From positions 26,952 through 90,951 of the forward strand of contig JAYTOX010000082.1 in the NCBI GenBank assembly GCA_043747595.1: DNA of 64,000 bases, given 5' to 3'. A program made the translations under genes and the position numbers. Below, piece by piece: positions 46,779 through 55,281 of this stretch (positions within the stretch are counted from its first letter, which is position 1; each line of letters opens with the position of its first letter). Source of the stretch: JADKIH01 sp043747595. Its GTDB lineage: Bacteria; Bacteroidota; Bacteroidia; AKYH767-A; 2013-40CM-41-45. Below the pieces are notes generated by a model. It ran no database searches. It was not told where the DNA came from and worked only from the letters and a program-made list of their open reading frames with translations.

Positions 46779-46863
46779 CTGCCAAGAGCGGAATTCCGTT
46801 CGGCAAATGATGGCTTGCATTTTACTTTCCACTTCCGCCTCTCTAAAAATTCCGCTCAGCGTG
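46779..46863. repeat. 85-bp element, right copy
   Basis: Same orientation as the left copy, three mismatches, with the same 10-bp inverted repeat arms. Confidence 0.9.
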
Positions 46864-46864
46864 G

Positions 46865-46900
46865 GTCAATTAATAGATAATAATTTTTCATTTTTCATTA
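46865..46900. repeat. 36-bp direct repeat, right copy
   Basis: Matches 46318-46353 at 33 of 36 positions and closes the block. It runs on into repeats of ATCATTA up to about 46920. The spacer 46222-46959 holds no believable gene. Confidence 0.85.
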
Positions 46901-46959
46901 ATCATTAATCATTAATCATTCTTCATTCTTAATTATAAAACCACCGCTTCTTACACCAA

Positions 46960-47742
46960 TCAATCTTTGTAAAGATCGGCGGCAATTTTTTCGGGAAGGG
47001 CTTTCGGTACATAATACGTAAACGCAACGGAAATTTTATTGATCAAGCCGGGAATAATTTCGCTCTTCTTCTTGAACATTCCTTTAATAGCGAACTTAGC
47101 TACAACTTCCGGATCCATATTAAATTTTGCAGCACGCTTAATGATCTCCGGTGTATTCATTCCTGCTGCATTCATAAAATTAGTATCTGTTGCACCCGGA
47201 CTTAAACACGTTACTGATACGCCGGAGTGTTTCAATTCCATTCGCAGTCCTCTGGAAAAAAGTATAACGAAAGCCTTTGTAGCTGCATAAACAGCTAACG
47301 TTGGTACTGCCTGATACGCCGCAGTACTCGATACGTTCATAATATACGATTGCTTTGAGCTTTGCTTCAAAGTAGGTATCAACTTTTGCGTCAGCTCAAC
47401 CATCGTTACCATATTGAGTTGCATCATATCTTTTGTAGCATCGATCGATTGATTTTCCAATTTCCCCCAAAGTCCGTAACCGGCGTTGTTGATTAAGACA
47501 GAAATCGGTATTTTTTTTGATTCTACATACGCAACAACTTTGTTTATTCCGGCACTTGTACTTAAATCGGTTGCTATGTAATTACATTCTACGGAGTACT
47601 TATCAGATATTTCTTTACACAAAGTCTGCAGCACATCTTCACTTCGTGCAACAAGCAGTAAATTATATTTTCTCTTGGCTAAATCGAGAGCCATTTCTTT
47701 TCCGATGCCTTTACTGGCGCCCGTTATTAGTGCAAAATTCAT
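46960..47742 (-). CDS. Short-chain dehydrogenase/reductase
   Basis: A 260-aa classical SDR. NAD(P) motif TGASKGIG (7-14), LINNAGYG (about 85-92), catalytic Ser in NVSSTAAY and the YAATK motif (Tyr/Lys). The DltE/YqjQ-like subgroup (LALYAATKAFV, LSPGATDTNF) is likely, with substrate unknown. Cytoplasmic. It is 68 nt downstream of the PhyH gene, but a strong terminator lies between, so it probably has its own promoter. Confidence 0.9.
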   Translation of the reverse strand: MNFALITGASKGIGKEMALDLAKRKYNLLLVARSEDVLQTLCKEISDKYSVECNYIATDLSTSAGINKVVAYVESKKIPISVLINNAGYGLWGKLENQSIDATKDMMQLNMVTMVELTQKLIPTLKQSSKQSYIMNVSSTAAYQAVPTLAVYAATKAFVILFSRGLRMELKHSGVSVTCLSPGATDTNFMNAAGMNTPEIIKRAAKFNMDPEVVAKFAIKGMFKKKSEIIPGLINKISVAFTYYVPKALPEKIAADLYKD

Positions 47743-47759
47743 GAGATGAGTTTAAATAA

Positions 47760-47788
47760 AAAATGGAATCAGTAGCTGATTCCATTTT
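47760..47788 (-). terminator. Terminator of the PhyH gene
   Basis: A 13-bp perfect stem (AAAATGGAATCAG / CTGATTCCATTTT) with a 3-nt loop, 23 nt after the PhyH stop. Read on the minus strand it is followed by TTTTATTT. Confidence 0.8.
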
Positions 47789-47810
47789 GAATAGGTTGTG
47801 TTGTAAAATA

Positions 47811-48620
47811 TTACTTTACCAGTTTTTGAAAATGATGATAGAAGGGAGTCGTGCTCTCTTCAGACTTCGGCATGTATTTTCCAAGAATAACAGGAATGTA
47901 CATTACACGACGTCTACTAGCTGCCCCTGTATGAGGCGACATAGCTACTCTGTGCCAGATACGACCGTCGTGAACAACTACATCACCGGCTTTTGCATCT
48001 ACTAACACTTCATTTTTATCTTCTTCGTTATTCATAAAATATGCTTTCTTAAATAGCATACTGAATAAATTCTGTTTGTGAGTTCCGGGAATAATACGCA
48101 ATCCACCTTTATCGGTAGAAGAATCATCGAGGTACAAACCAACATTCAACATCGGCATAATCTTTTTTCCGTAGAAAATATCACGCATGCTGTCTGTATG
48201 CCAGCCCATCTGACGAAAATTACTATTAGAAGTATTCACGTAATGATTTACGATTACACCATCTTTTTCATTTTCGGCAATTCGAGAACCTTGCGGTAAT
48301 AAAACCTTCAAAGCCTGGATACGCTCTCCTGTTACAAAATGATGTACAGTTTCGCTGTATTGGCTGGTGAAAGGGAAGCGGTGAACGATTTCCGATCCAT
48401 TTTCGTCGTGACCAAACTTAATTGGTACGCCGTTGATCTTTTTAGTTCCACTTTGAATCCACTTTTGTTGTAATTCTTCCGTAGAATTAATAATGCTCGT
48501 TACTTCATCAGCAGATGCTGCACCGGTAAAGTGTATAAATCCGTTTTTATCAAAAAACGTTATCTGCTCTTCGGTCAATTTACTGCCGAGAGTAAATTTT
48601 TGATATTGGGTGTTACTCAT
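47811..48620 (-). CDS. Phytanoyl-CoA dioxygenase (PhyH) family oxygenase
   Basis: A 269-aa Fe(II)/2-oxoglutarate oxygenase. The iron-binding His/Asp pair is in GWHTDSMRD and the distal His in HDGRIWHRVAMSP, with an Arg shortly after (GAASRRRVMY) for 2-oxoglutarate. It hydroxylates an unknown small molecule or lipid in the cytoplasm. Flanked by a promoter (48719-48748) and a terminator (47760-47788), so transcribed singly. Confidence 0.85.
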   Translation of the reverse strand: MSNTQYQKFTLGSKLTEEQITFFDKNGFIHFTGAASADEVTSIINSTEELQQKWIQSGTKKINGVPIKFGHDENGSEIVHRFPFTSQYSETVHHFVTGERIQALKVLLPQGSRIAENEKDGVIVNHYVNTSNSNFRQMGWHTDSMRDIFYGKKIMPMLNVGLYLDDSSTDKGGLRIIPGTHKQNLFSMLFKKAYFMNNEEDKNEVLVDAKAGDVVVHDGRIWHRVAMSPHTGAASRRRVMYIPVILGKYMPKSEESTTPFYHHFQKLVK

Positions 48621-48718
48621 TTTCAGTTTTTTATATAAGATCTACCTTACTGTTAATCAAGGAAATAGGTACTCTCATTATAAATTATGGCTGTTTTTGT
48701 CAAAATTTGCTTAGTGCA

Positions 48719-48748
48719 CAAATATATAAGAATCTTTTTACTTGCAAA
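48719..48748 (-). promoter_or_regulatory. Promoter of PhyH gene
   Basis: On the minus strand TTTG (48748-48745), 18 bp, then TATATTTG (48726-48719). Slightly short spacer; leader of about 95 nt. Confidence 0.5.
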
Positions 48749-48809
48749 TACTAATTTAAACATAAAAAAGTAGGATTTTTGAACATTACTTTCTTAATTA
48801 AAAAAAAAG

Positions 48810-48831
48810 AAAGCACTAGGTTTAGTGCTTT
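48810..48831 (-). terminator. Terminator overlapping the stop of the 72-aa gene
   Basis: Stem AAAGCACTA / TAGTGCTTT with a 4-nt loop, followed on the minus strand by a long T tract (48800-48809). The stop codon of the 72-aa gene lies inside the stem. Confidence 0.8.
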
Positions 48832-49040
48832 TGTGTTTTGCGAATGTGTTGAATCTTCGTTTTATTCGTTTTTACACTTCTAATGGCTCCTTTACTATGT
48901 GTTATGATGGAGTCTTTGTAGTGAACTTGATTGGAAGGTGGTTTATGTAATGGTTTTGGTAGAGGTAAATAAGCACATACTTGAATGAATGAGACAATCA
49001 AACAGGTAGTTACAAGTAAAACAATGGGAATCGCTTTCAT
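48822..49040 (-). CDS. Small secreted basic protein (72 aa)
   Basis: Not recognised. It has a signal peptide (IPIVLLVTTCLIVSFIQVCAY, about 4-24) followed by a Pro-rich stretch and a Lys/Thr/His-rich basic tail. The intrinsic terminator sits exactly at its stop codon, good evidence of a real transcript ending there. In layout it resembles the 88-aa protein at 32859 (signal plus basic tail), though I see no clear sequence identity. Confidence 0.6.
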   Translation of the reverse strand: MKAIPIVLLVTTCLIVSFIQVCAYLPLPKPLHKPPSNQVHYKDSIITHSKGAIRSVKTNKTKIQHIRKTQKH

Positions 49041-49127
49041 CCAACTTATTTTGATGCAAAAGTGCTTAAAAAGTGGTGAAGGGAGAGTGAAGTGAAGTAT
49101 GAAAAATGAAGTGGAAAGCGCAGGTAA

Positions 49128-50465
49128 TTATAGTGTCGTTTCTGATTTTGGGAAACGCAATTCAATAGTGCAGCCTTCATTTTCTTCGCTAAACGCAGCT
49201 ACTTGAATATTGTGAAAGTCGGCGATTGTTTTTACGATTGGCAGCCCTAGTCCATACGACATTTCATCTTCCGGCCGAAACCGTTTAAAGCGATCGAAAA
49301 TAAATGGTAGCTGTGCTTGTTTAATTCCTAGGCCTGTATCGGTTACTCTAAAAATATATTCATCGCCAATCATTTTTCCGGAAACGAATATTTTTCCGTT
49401 TTCAGAATTATATTTAATTGCATTCGTAATCAAATTAAATAGGAGTGTATGTATTAACGATTTGTTACAAGGTGCAAAAACAAAATTATCCTCCCATTCA
49501 TTCACCAAAGTGATTCCTTTTCCTTGAATCAATTCTTCCAACTCCTCAAAAATTTCGCGTACTACTAATTCTATGTCCACGGTTTCGTTTTTGATAAATT
49601 GCGCATTTTCAATTTTACTGATATATAAAAGTGAACGAACCACTTTTGTTAATCGCCCAAGTGTACGCTGCGAATCGATCATCTTATCCTGAATATGATC
49701 AGGAACTGCAGGGTCTGAAATAATATTTTCTATCCGATTTTTTAAAATAGAAATAGGAGTGAGGATTTCATGCGAAACATTCATAATAAATTCTCTCTCT
49801 GTTTCAAATGTTTCTTTGATCTTCAACATCATTTCATTGATGCTTTTATCCAAATGAGCAAACTCGGTGGTAGATGTTTTCACCGGTTTCGGATTAAATG
49901 TAGACGGATGCTGAACATCGCCGAGTTTTTGTGTTACAATTTTATTGAAAGGTCTTAACAACAATCTGGCAAAAAGGAAATCGAAAAAAATCGAAATCAC
50001 AACAATGGCAAGCATCATCCAAATGGTAAATTTCCGAATCGTATCGTTTAACTGATCGTAGGCGCTCAAGCCTTCGCCTATTTCCATTATGTAAAGCTGA
50101 TTATCGTACACAAACGCTTGCGTAAGTACACGATGTTTCACAACCTCATTCTCAATAAGTCGTTCTGCATTTTCAATGTGATACTTTCCAAAATCGTGTG
50201 GTAGTGCTGCAATTGGAGAAATAGAAAGAAACTCCTCTTTGTAAATGTTATAACTATCGAAGCTGCAATCAGCGTCAATGGTAATTTCATCTAAGCCACC
50301 CATCGCCACCATGTGCATTGTCTTATCTAATCGAGCAACAAGTCTTCGGTCGAGATGGTTGTATGCAACACGTTGAATAATGAGCGGCATAATAGCTCCA
50401 ATCGCAAGTATGATAATCGCTTTCGATAGTGCATTATAAAGGGCAAGTTTAACCTGTATTTTCAT
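49128..50465 (-). CDS. Sensor histidine kinase
   Basis: 445 aa: transmembrane helix about 12-31, periplasmic sensor region about 32-145, second helix about 147-170, a HAMP-like linker, then a DHp helix with the phospho-acceptor His in NVSHEILTPISILK (about 234). The HATPase domain has NLITNAIKYN, DTGLGI and GLGLPIVKTI. It pairs with the OmpR-type regulator 21 nt upstream, so stimulus leads to phosphorylation of that regulator. Stimulus unknown. Confidence 0.93.
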   Translation of the reverse strand: MKIQVKLALYNALSKAIIILAIGAIMPLIIQRVAYNHLDRRLVARLDKTMHMVAMGGLDEITIDADCSFDSYNIYKEEFLSISPIAALPHDFGKYHIENAERLIENEVVKHRVLTQAFVYDNQLYIMEIGEGLSAYDQLNDTIRKFTIWMMLAIVVISIFFDFLFARLLLRPFNKIVTQKLGDVQHPSTFNPKPVKTSTTEFAHLDKSINEMMLKIKETFETEREFIMNVSHEILTPISILKNRIENIISDPAVPDHIQDKMIDSQRTLGRLTKVVRSLLYISKIENAQFIKNETVDIELVVREIFEELEELIQGKGITLVNEWEDNFVFAPCNKSLIHTLLFNLITNAIKYNSENGKIFVSGKMIGDEYIFRVTDTGLGIKQAQLPFIFDRFKRFRPEDEMSYGLGLPIVKTIADFHNIQVAAFSEENEGCTIELRFPKSETTL

Positions 50466-50486
50466 TCGGTAAAGTCAAGGGAATAA

Positions 50487-51164
50487 TTAAGACATATTTA
50501 AACGGTAGCCAATGCCTCGAACCGTTTCAATAAAATCTGAATTTCCAAAAGCAGAAAGTTTTTTCCGCAAGTTTTTCATGTGAACGTCTATATAATTCGA
50601 TTCATAGTCTTCTTCAAGAACATCACCCCAGATGTGTTCTGTTAATTGTGCACGAGTAATTACACGGTTTTTATGAAGCGCCATGTAATGCAAAATATCG
50701 AATTCTTTTTTCGTGAGACTAATCACATTTTTTTCGAAGGAAACGGTTCTGTTTTGAATGTCCATCGAGTATTCATGAATCTGAATGGTATTGTTTTTTA
50801 GTCCATGCTTACGACGAAGAATTGCTTGCATCCGTGCTTGGAGTTCAAGCAAAGAAAATGGTTTTGCTAAATAATCGTCGGCACCTAAGTCGAGTCCGGT
50901 AATTCGATCATCAATAGAACCTCTTGCAGTAAGAATAATAAATGCCGCATCTTTACCGGCTTCTTTCGCTTCTTTCAAAAGTTGAAATCCGTTATGCTCC
51001 GGCAAACCGATATCGAGCAAAACGAAATCATACGAGTTCACGAATATTTTTTCTGAAGCACTTTTGCCATTAAAGGCCACGTCGCAATGAAAACCTTGTT
51101 TGGTCAGAAAAATTTCTATTTCATGCGAAAGTTGTCTTTCGTCTTCTACAATTAATACGTTCAT
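50487..51164 (-). CDS. OmpR-family response regulator
   Basis: A 225-aa protein. Receiver domain 1-115 with the acidic pair in VEDE (7-8), phospho-acceptor D51 (LLDIGLPEHNG), Thr in ILTARG and Lys in LAKPFS. Winged-helix DNA-binding domain about 128-223 (LTKKEFDILHYMA, GYRLN). Co-transcribed with the downstream kinase. CusR/QseB-like in overall pattern; targets unknown. Confidence 0.94.
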   Translation of the reverse strand: MNVLIVEDERQLSHEIEIFLTKQGFHCDVAFNGKSASEKIFVNSYDFVLLDIGLPEHNGFQLLKEAKEAGKDAAFIILTARGSIDDRITGLDLGADDYLAKPFSLLELQARMQAILRRKHGLKNNTIQIHEYSMDIQNRTVSFEKNVISLTKKEFDILHYMALHKNRVITRAQLTEHIWGDVLEEDYESNYIDVHMKNLRKKLSAFGNSDFIETVRGIGYRLNMS

Positions 51165-51193
51165 ATTTTTATATTAAAAATTAATATGTCAAG

Positions 51194-52384
51194 TTAACGG
51201 TTGCAATGCTCAATAGCTGAAAGAATAATTTTGCAAGCGTTAATAATTTCAGTTTCACTAATAGTAAGAGGAGGAGCAATTCTTAAACAATTTGGCGCGA
51301 ATAAAAACCAATCACTAATAAGACCTTCTTGATAGCATTGATTAATTACTGCCTGGTTGAATTTTTCATCCTCAAATTCAATACAAAGAAACAAACCTTT
51401 GCCATTAATCCTTCTGATTTTATCATGAACTAGATATTCTCTAAATATATTCTCTTTGTCGATTGCTTGAACATGAAATTTTTCCCGTTCAATGATTTCA
51501 ATTGCTGCTTTAGATGTTGCACAACAAACCGGATGTCCTCCAAATGTAGTCATATTTCCTAAAATTGGATTAAAAGTTAGGTGCGACATAATTTCTAAAG
51601 AAGATATAAATGCACCTAAAGGCATTCCTCCACCTAAAGCTTTTCCTAACAATAATATATCGGGCAATACATTAAAATGTTCGAAGGCAAATAACTTTCC
51701 TGTTCGTCCCATGCCGGTTTGAATTTCGTCGAACACTAAGAGTGTTCCTGTTTCAGTACATCTCTTTTTAAGTTTGAGAAGGAAATCGTTTTCGGGAAGA
51801 ATTATTCCTGCTTCCGCTTGAATAGGCTCTACAAAAACCGCGGCTGTATTTTCATTAATCAATCCGAAGCCACTGACATCATTGAAGTTTAAGATGGTTT
51901 GTCCGCTCAACAAAGGTCGGTAAGAATTTTTCAGCCATTCGCTTCCACAAATACTTAAAGCACCTTGCGTACTTCCATGATAACTATTTTTAAATGAAAC
52001 AAAATTAGTTCGGCCTGTAAAACGCTTTGCAAGTTTCATTGCTCCTTCGGTAGCTTCAGAACCGCTATTGGTAAAGTAGACTGAAGAAAGATTATCAGGT
52101 AAAAATGATGTTAATTTAAATGCGAGTTCAATTTGTGGACCAATAATGTATTCTCCATAAACCATTAAGTGCATGTGACGGTCAATTTGATCTTTTGCAG
52201 CTTTTTTTATTTCAGGATGGCCATGACCTAAACTCGACACAGCAATTCCGCTGATTAGATCAATGTATTTTTTGCCGTTTGCGTCGAACAAATAAATCCC
52301 TTCCGCTTTTTCAATATCGAGAGCTGGCGGAGTCTGACTCGTTTGGGCTAAATGGTTCAGAAAGATTTGTCGACGTAATTGCAT
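51194..52384 (-). CDS. Class III aminotransferase (acetylornithine/4-aminobutyrate type)
   Basis: PLP-dependent aminotransferase, 396 aa from ATG 52384 (MQLRRQIFLNHL). The frame reaches 52420, but the promoter (52391-52420) lies there. Motifs: FTNSGSEATEGAMKLAK, SYHGSTQGALS, FDEIQTGMGRTGK, PLP lysine in LLLGKALGGGMPLG. Amino donor not certain; acetylornithine, lysine or 4-aminobutyrate are all possible and no arg genes are adjacent. A second class III enzyme (rocD) is in this window. Confidence 0.85.
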   Translation of the reverse strand: MQLRRQIFLNHLAQTSQTPPALDIEKAEGIYLFDANGKKYIDLISGIAVSSLGHGHPEIKKAAKDQIDRHMHLMVYGEYIIGPQIELAFKLTSFLPDNLSSVYFTNSGSEATEGAMKLAKRFTGRTNFVSFKNSYHGSTQGALSICGSEWLKNSYRPLLSGQTILNFNDVSGFGLINENTAAVFVEPIQAEAGIILPENDFLLKLKKRCTETGTLLVFDEIQTGMGRTGKLFAFEHFNVLPDILLLGKALGGGMPLGAFISSLEIMSHLTFNPILGNMTTFGGHPVCCATSKAAIEIIEREKFHVQAIDKENIFREYLVHDKIRRINGKGLFLCIEFEDEKFNQAVINQCYQEGLISDWFLFAPNCLRIAPPLTISETEIINACKIILSAIEHCNR

Positions 52385-52390
52385 TTCGCT

Positions 52391-52420
52391 CAAAATTAAG
52401 CAAAATGAAGAACAATTCAA
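52391..52420 (-). promoter_or_regulatory. Promoter of class III aminotransferase
   Basis: Minus strand: TTG (52420-52418), 19-bp spacer, TAATTTTG (52398-52391). The G of the -7 box is 7 nt before the ATG, implying an almost leaderless mRNA. Confidence 0.65.
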
Positions 52421-52449
52421 TAAATATGATTGACTATACTTTTTGTTGC

Positions 52450-52752
52450 CTAGATAACAGTTGAAATGGCATCTAAAATTTGAGCTTCTCGTACTTCAGC
52501 ATCTTTATCTTTTGTAAAAAAATTCCTCTTTATCTGAAGGCCAGTAACCGAAACTTTCGTGTTATTGTTTTCCATTGCTTCTATAACAAGATTAATTTTC
52601 ACTGTAGGTCGAAAAAAGGAAAAGTTGGAGGTAGCAGTAATGTTTCCCGTTACTGAATTAAAATTAGTAATCTTAAGTCCGAGTTTGGTTAATACTCCTT
52701 TCGTCCTTCTAAATACTTTTTCGTACGGATATTGATAAACAGAGCTTTTCAT
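52450..52752 (-). CDS. Hypothetical protein (100 aa)
   Basis: No name assigned. Small soluble protein with alternating strands (GNITATSNFSFF, TVKINLVIEAM, NTKVSVTGLQI), reminiscent of short DUF-type beta proteins with a helical ending. No signal peptide. The only gene between the aminotransferase and the subtilisin gene. Confidence 0.6.
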   Translation of the reverse strand: MKSSVYQYPYEKVFRRTKGVLTKLGLKITNFNSVTGNITATSNFSFFRPTVKINLVIEAMENNNTKVSVTGLQIKRNFFTKDKDAEVREAQILDAISTVI

Positions 52753-53136
52753 TTGCCGACTGAATTAAGCAAATCCAGGCGTGGGAATGGATTGAAGCGA
52801 GTGTAAATTTGCAGATTTTCTAACTCAATGATTTTATATTTCATTAAGAAGTAACTTTGAACAAATATAAACAAGTAATTGATAAATTGTAAAATTATCG
52901 AGTGATTAATTGATGAGTAAATCTTTACTCATTATGGTATTTTTGAATAAAATGTAGGAGGACAAAATTATCGCTGAAAAGAGAGGCCTTGATTACATGT
53001 TTATTCACATTTTGAATTGGATAAGTTGTGAATTGCAATGGCTCAAACTTAAAAAACAAGGTTCACCTTTGAATTCAAACCAATTCGACCTTTAATTGTT
53101 AATTCACAACCGAAGTAATAATCAAAAAACAACAAA
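52753..53136. other. Divergent intergenic region upstream of the subtilisin gene
   Basis: No ORF. It holds several isolated TAnnTTTG boxes on the plus strand (52804-52811, 52852-52859, 52938-52945) without well-placed -33 elements. There is also a palindrome TTTGAATTCAAA (53068-53079) and a perfect 10-bp inverted repeat GTTGTGAATT (53025-53034) / AATTCACAAC (53101-53110). Confidence 0.4.
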
Positions 53137-55281
53137 ATGAAAAGAATCATCTTATTCTTTAGCCTTCTATTCATCATTAAATCCAATTTGTTTGGTCAGG
53201 CGTCTGTGAATTTATTTCTGAAACAAAAAATAGAAAACTCAGCTAACAAATCAGCATTGCAAGATGTTCTGATAAAAGGCGATGTTGATGCAATCAGATC
53301 ATTCATACAAACCAATAATGGAAAAGTGATTGGTGTTTCAGGAAAAATAGTTTCTGCCAAAATCTCTTTATCGTTAATTTCAGAATTACTTACATCGTCA
53401 TTTGTAAAAATGATTGAAGGAAATATTCATCACGTAGTAGCAATGAACGATACGATGAGAATGTTGACGAGAGTAGACGAAGTTCATGCAGGAAATACCC
53501 CATTATTACAAGGGTACAATGGAAGCGGAGTAATCATGGGAATTATCGATTCGGGAATAGACATTAATCACCCCGACTTTAAAGATAGCACAGGCTACAC
53601 ACGTATAAAATGGTTGTGGGACATGACCAAGCCCGTGGCTGCAAATACTCCACAACCTTATGGGTACGGACAAGAGTGGACCGATGCCGACATAATGGCC
53701 GGCTTAGCAAATGCACATACAGGCGAAGATCAATATGGTCATGGAACGTATGTAACAGGTATTGCAGCTTCGAATGGAAGAGCTGTAGGTCATTATCAAG
53801 GTGTAGCCACAAATAGCGATCTAATAATTGTTGGCTATGATTTTCTTGCACAAGATGCAGTACCTCGCGTTGCGCATGCAGTAGAATACATTTTTAATAA
53901 AGCGCAACAGCTAAATAAACCTTGTGTAATAAATGCTAGTCTTGGCGATTACATTGGGTCGCATGATGGACAAGATCTCGAATCGCAATACATCAGTAGT
54001 TTAATAGATCAACAAAGTGGAAGAGTAGTTGTTGCAGCAGCAGGTAATGTGGGCATAGCTTATCCTTTTCACGTTGGAAGAAATTCTCTTGCCAACGATA
54101 CTGTTTTCACATGGTTTAAATACAATGTTCAAATACCAGGAGCATATATTCAAGTATTTGCTGATACAGCTCAGTTCAACCAAATTAAATTTTCAGTTGG
54201 GGCCGATAAAGTAACTCCTTACTATGATTTTAGAGGGAATATTTCTTTTTTCAATGTTACACCAACGATCAATACAGTTGTTACACGGAATCTAGTTGTT
54301 AATTCAAAACGACTTGGAGTAATTCAAATGTACACTACATTAAATGGCGGAGTCTATCAACTCGAAGTATATATTTCTCCCGATTCAACTGCGTACAACT
54401 GGCGATTTATTACAACAGGTCCCGGCCGTTACGACTCATGGACGTTCGATTATGTATGGCAAAATTTACCAACTGTAACCGACTTTCCGCCCATGGCAAA
54501 TTATTGGGCGCCTGATACAACTCAGTCTATCGTGAGTGGAATGGCTTGCTTGGATAACGTAATTACCGTTGGTAATTATTACAATACCGACCGACACATT
54601 GACTACAACAATGTTGTTCAGATTACGGCAACCGATAAACCACGTCAACTAGCAGATAATAGCAGTCGCGGACCAACACGCGACAATAGAATTAAGCCGG
54701 ATATCGCAGCACCGGGGCATCATATAGTTTCAGATGCCGTACTAACATTGATTCCGAATTTAATTATTAATCAACCATACAAAGTAGCTCCGGGAGGATA
54801 TCAGCAAACAGGAGGAGGTACATCAGCAAGTGCTCCGGTAGTTGCAGGAATTGCTGCTTTGTATTTGGAAAAAAATCCTACAGCAAATTGGTCAGATGTA
54901 AAAAGTGCTATTATCAATTGCGCAGCACACGATAGTTTAACATGGGGACCATATCCTAATAATGCATGGGGTTATGGCAAAGCAGATGCGTTTGGTACAA
55001 TGACTAATTGCGGATTTGTTCAAGTAGAGGATATCAAAGAAAACAATTCGGTTCATCTGTATCCGAATCCAACTTCGAATGAGATTTCGCTTTTATTGTT
55101 GGAAGACATTTTGAATCCTTCCGTTTCTATTACCGACATGTTAGGCAAAAAAATAAAAGAAATAAAAATGACAAGTAATCACATTCAAATTTCTGTTCGT
55201 GATTTGAAAGCCGGTATATATTTTGTGCGAATTGAAGGTACAAAAGGAAGTTGTGTAAAGAGATTTGAAAAAATAGATTGA
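53137..55281 (+). CDS. Secreted subtilisin-family (S8) protease with T9SS type A domain
   Basis: 714 aa: signal peptide (1-20, SNLFGQ), a short pro-region (about 21-110), then the S8 catalytic domain. The triad is Asp in IIDSGIDINHPDF (about 138), His in GHGTYVTGIAAS (about 203) and Ser in GGGTSASAPVVAGIAAL (about 563). An insert between His and Ser (about 320-450) is beta-rich. The last 75 residues (VHLYPNPTSNEISL ... SITDMLGKKI ... AGIYFVRIEG) are the type A T9SS sorting domain. Exported protease. Its stop overlaps the NrnA gene start (TGATG), heading a four-gene operon with GldI. Confidence 0.93.
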   Translation: MKRIILFFSLLFIIKSNLFGQASVNLFLKQKIENSANKSALQDVLIKGDVDAIRSFIQTNNGKVIGVSGKIVSAKISLSLISELLTSSFVKMIEGNIHHVVAMNDTMRMLTRVDEVHAGNTPLLQGYNGSGVIMGIIDSGIDINHPDFKDSTGYTRIKWLWDMTKPVAANTPQPYGYGQEWTDADIMAGLANAHTGEDQYGHGTYVTGIAASNGRAVGHYQGVATNSDLIIVGYDFLAQDAVPRVAHAVEYIFNKAQQLNKPCVINASLGDYIGSHDGQDLESQYISSLIDQQSGRVVVAAAGNVGIAYPFHVGRNSLANDTVFTWFKYNVQIPGAYIQVFADTAQFNQIKFSVGADKVTPYYDFRGNISFFNVTPTINTVVTRNLVVNSKRLGVIQMYTTLNGGVYQLEVYISPDSTAYNWRFITTGPGRYDSWTFDYVWQNLPTVTDFPPMANYWAPDTTQSIVSGMACLDNVITVGNYYNTDRHIDYNNVVQITATDKPRQLADNSSRGPTRDNRIKPDIAAPGHHIVSDAVLTLIPNLIINQPYKVAPGGYQQTGGGTSASAPVVAGIAALYLEKNPTANWSDVKSAIINCAAHDSLTWGPYPNNAWGYGKADAFGTMTNCGFVQVEDIKENNSVHLYPNPTSNEISLLLLEDILNPSVSITDMLGKKIKEIKMTSNHIQISVRDLKAGIYFVRIEGTKGSCVKRFEKID

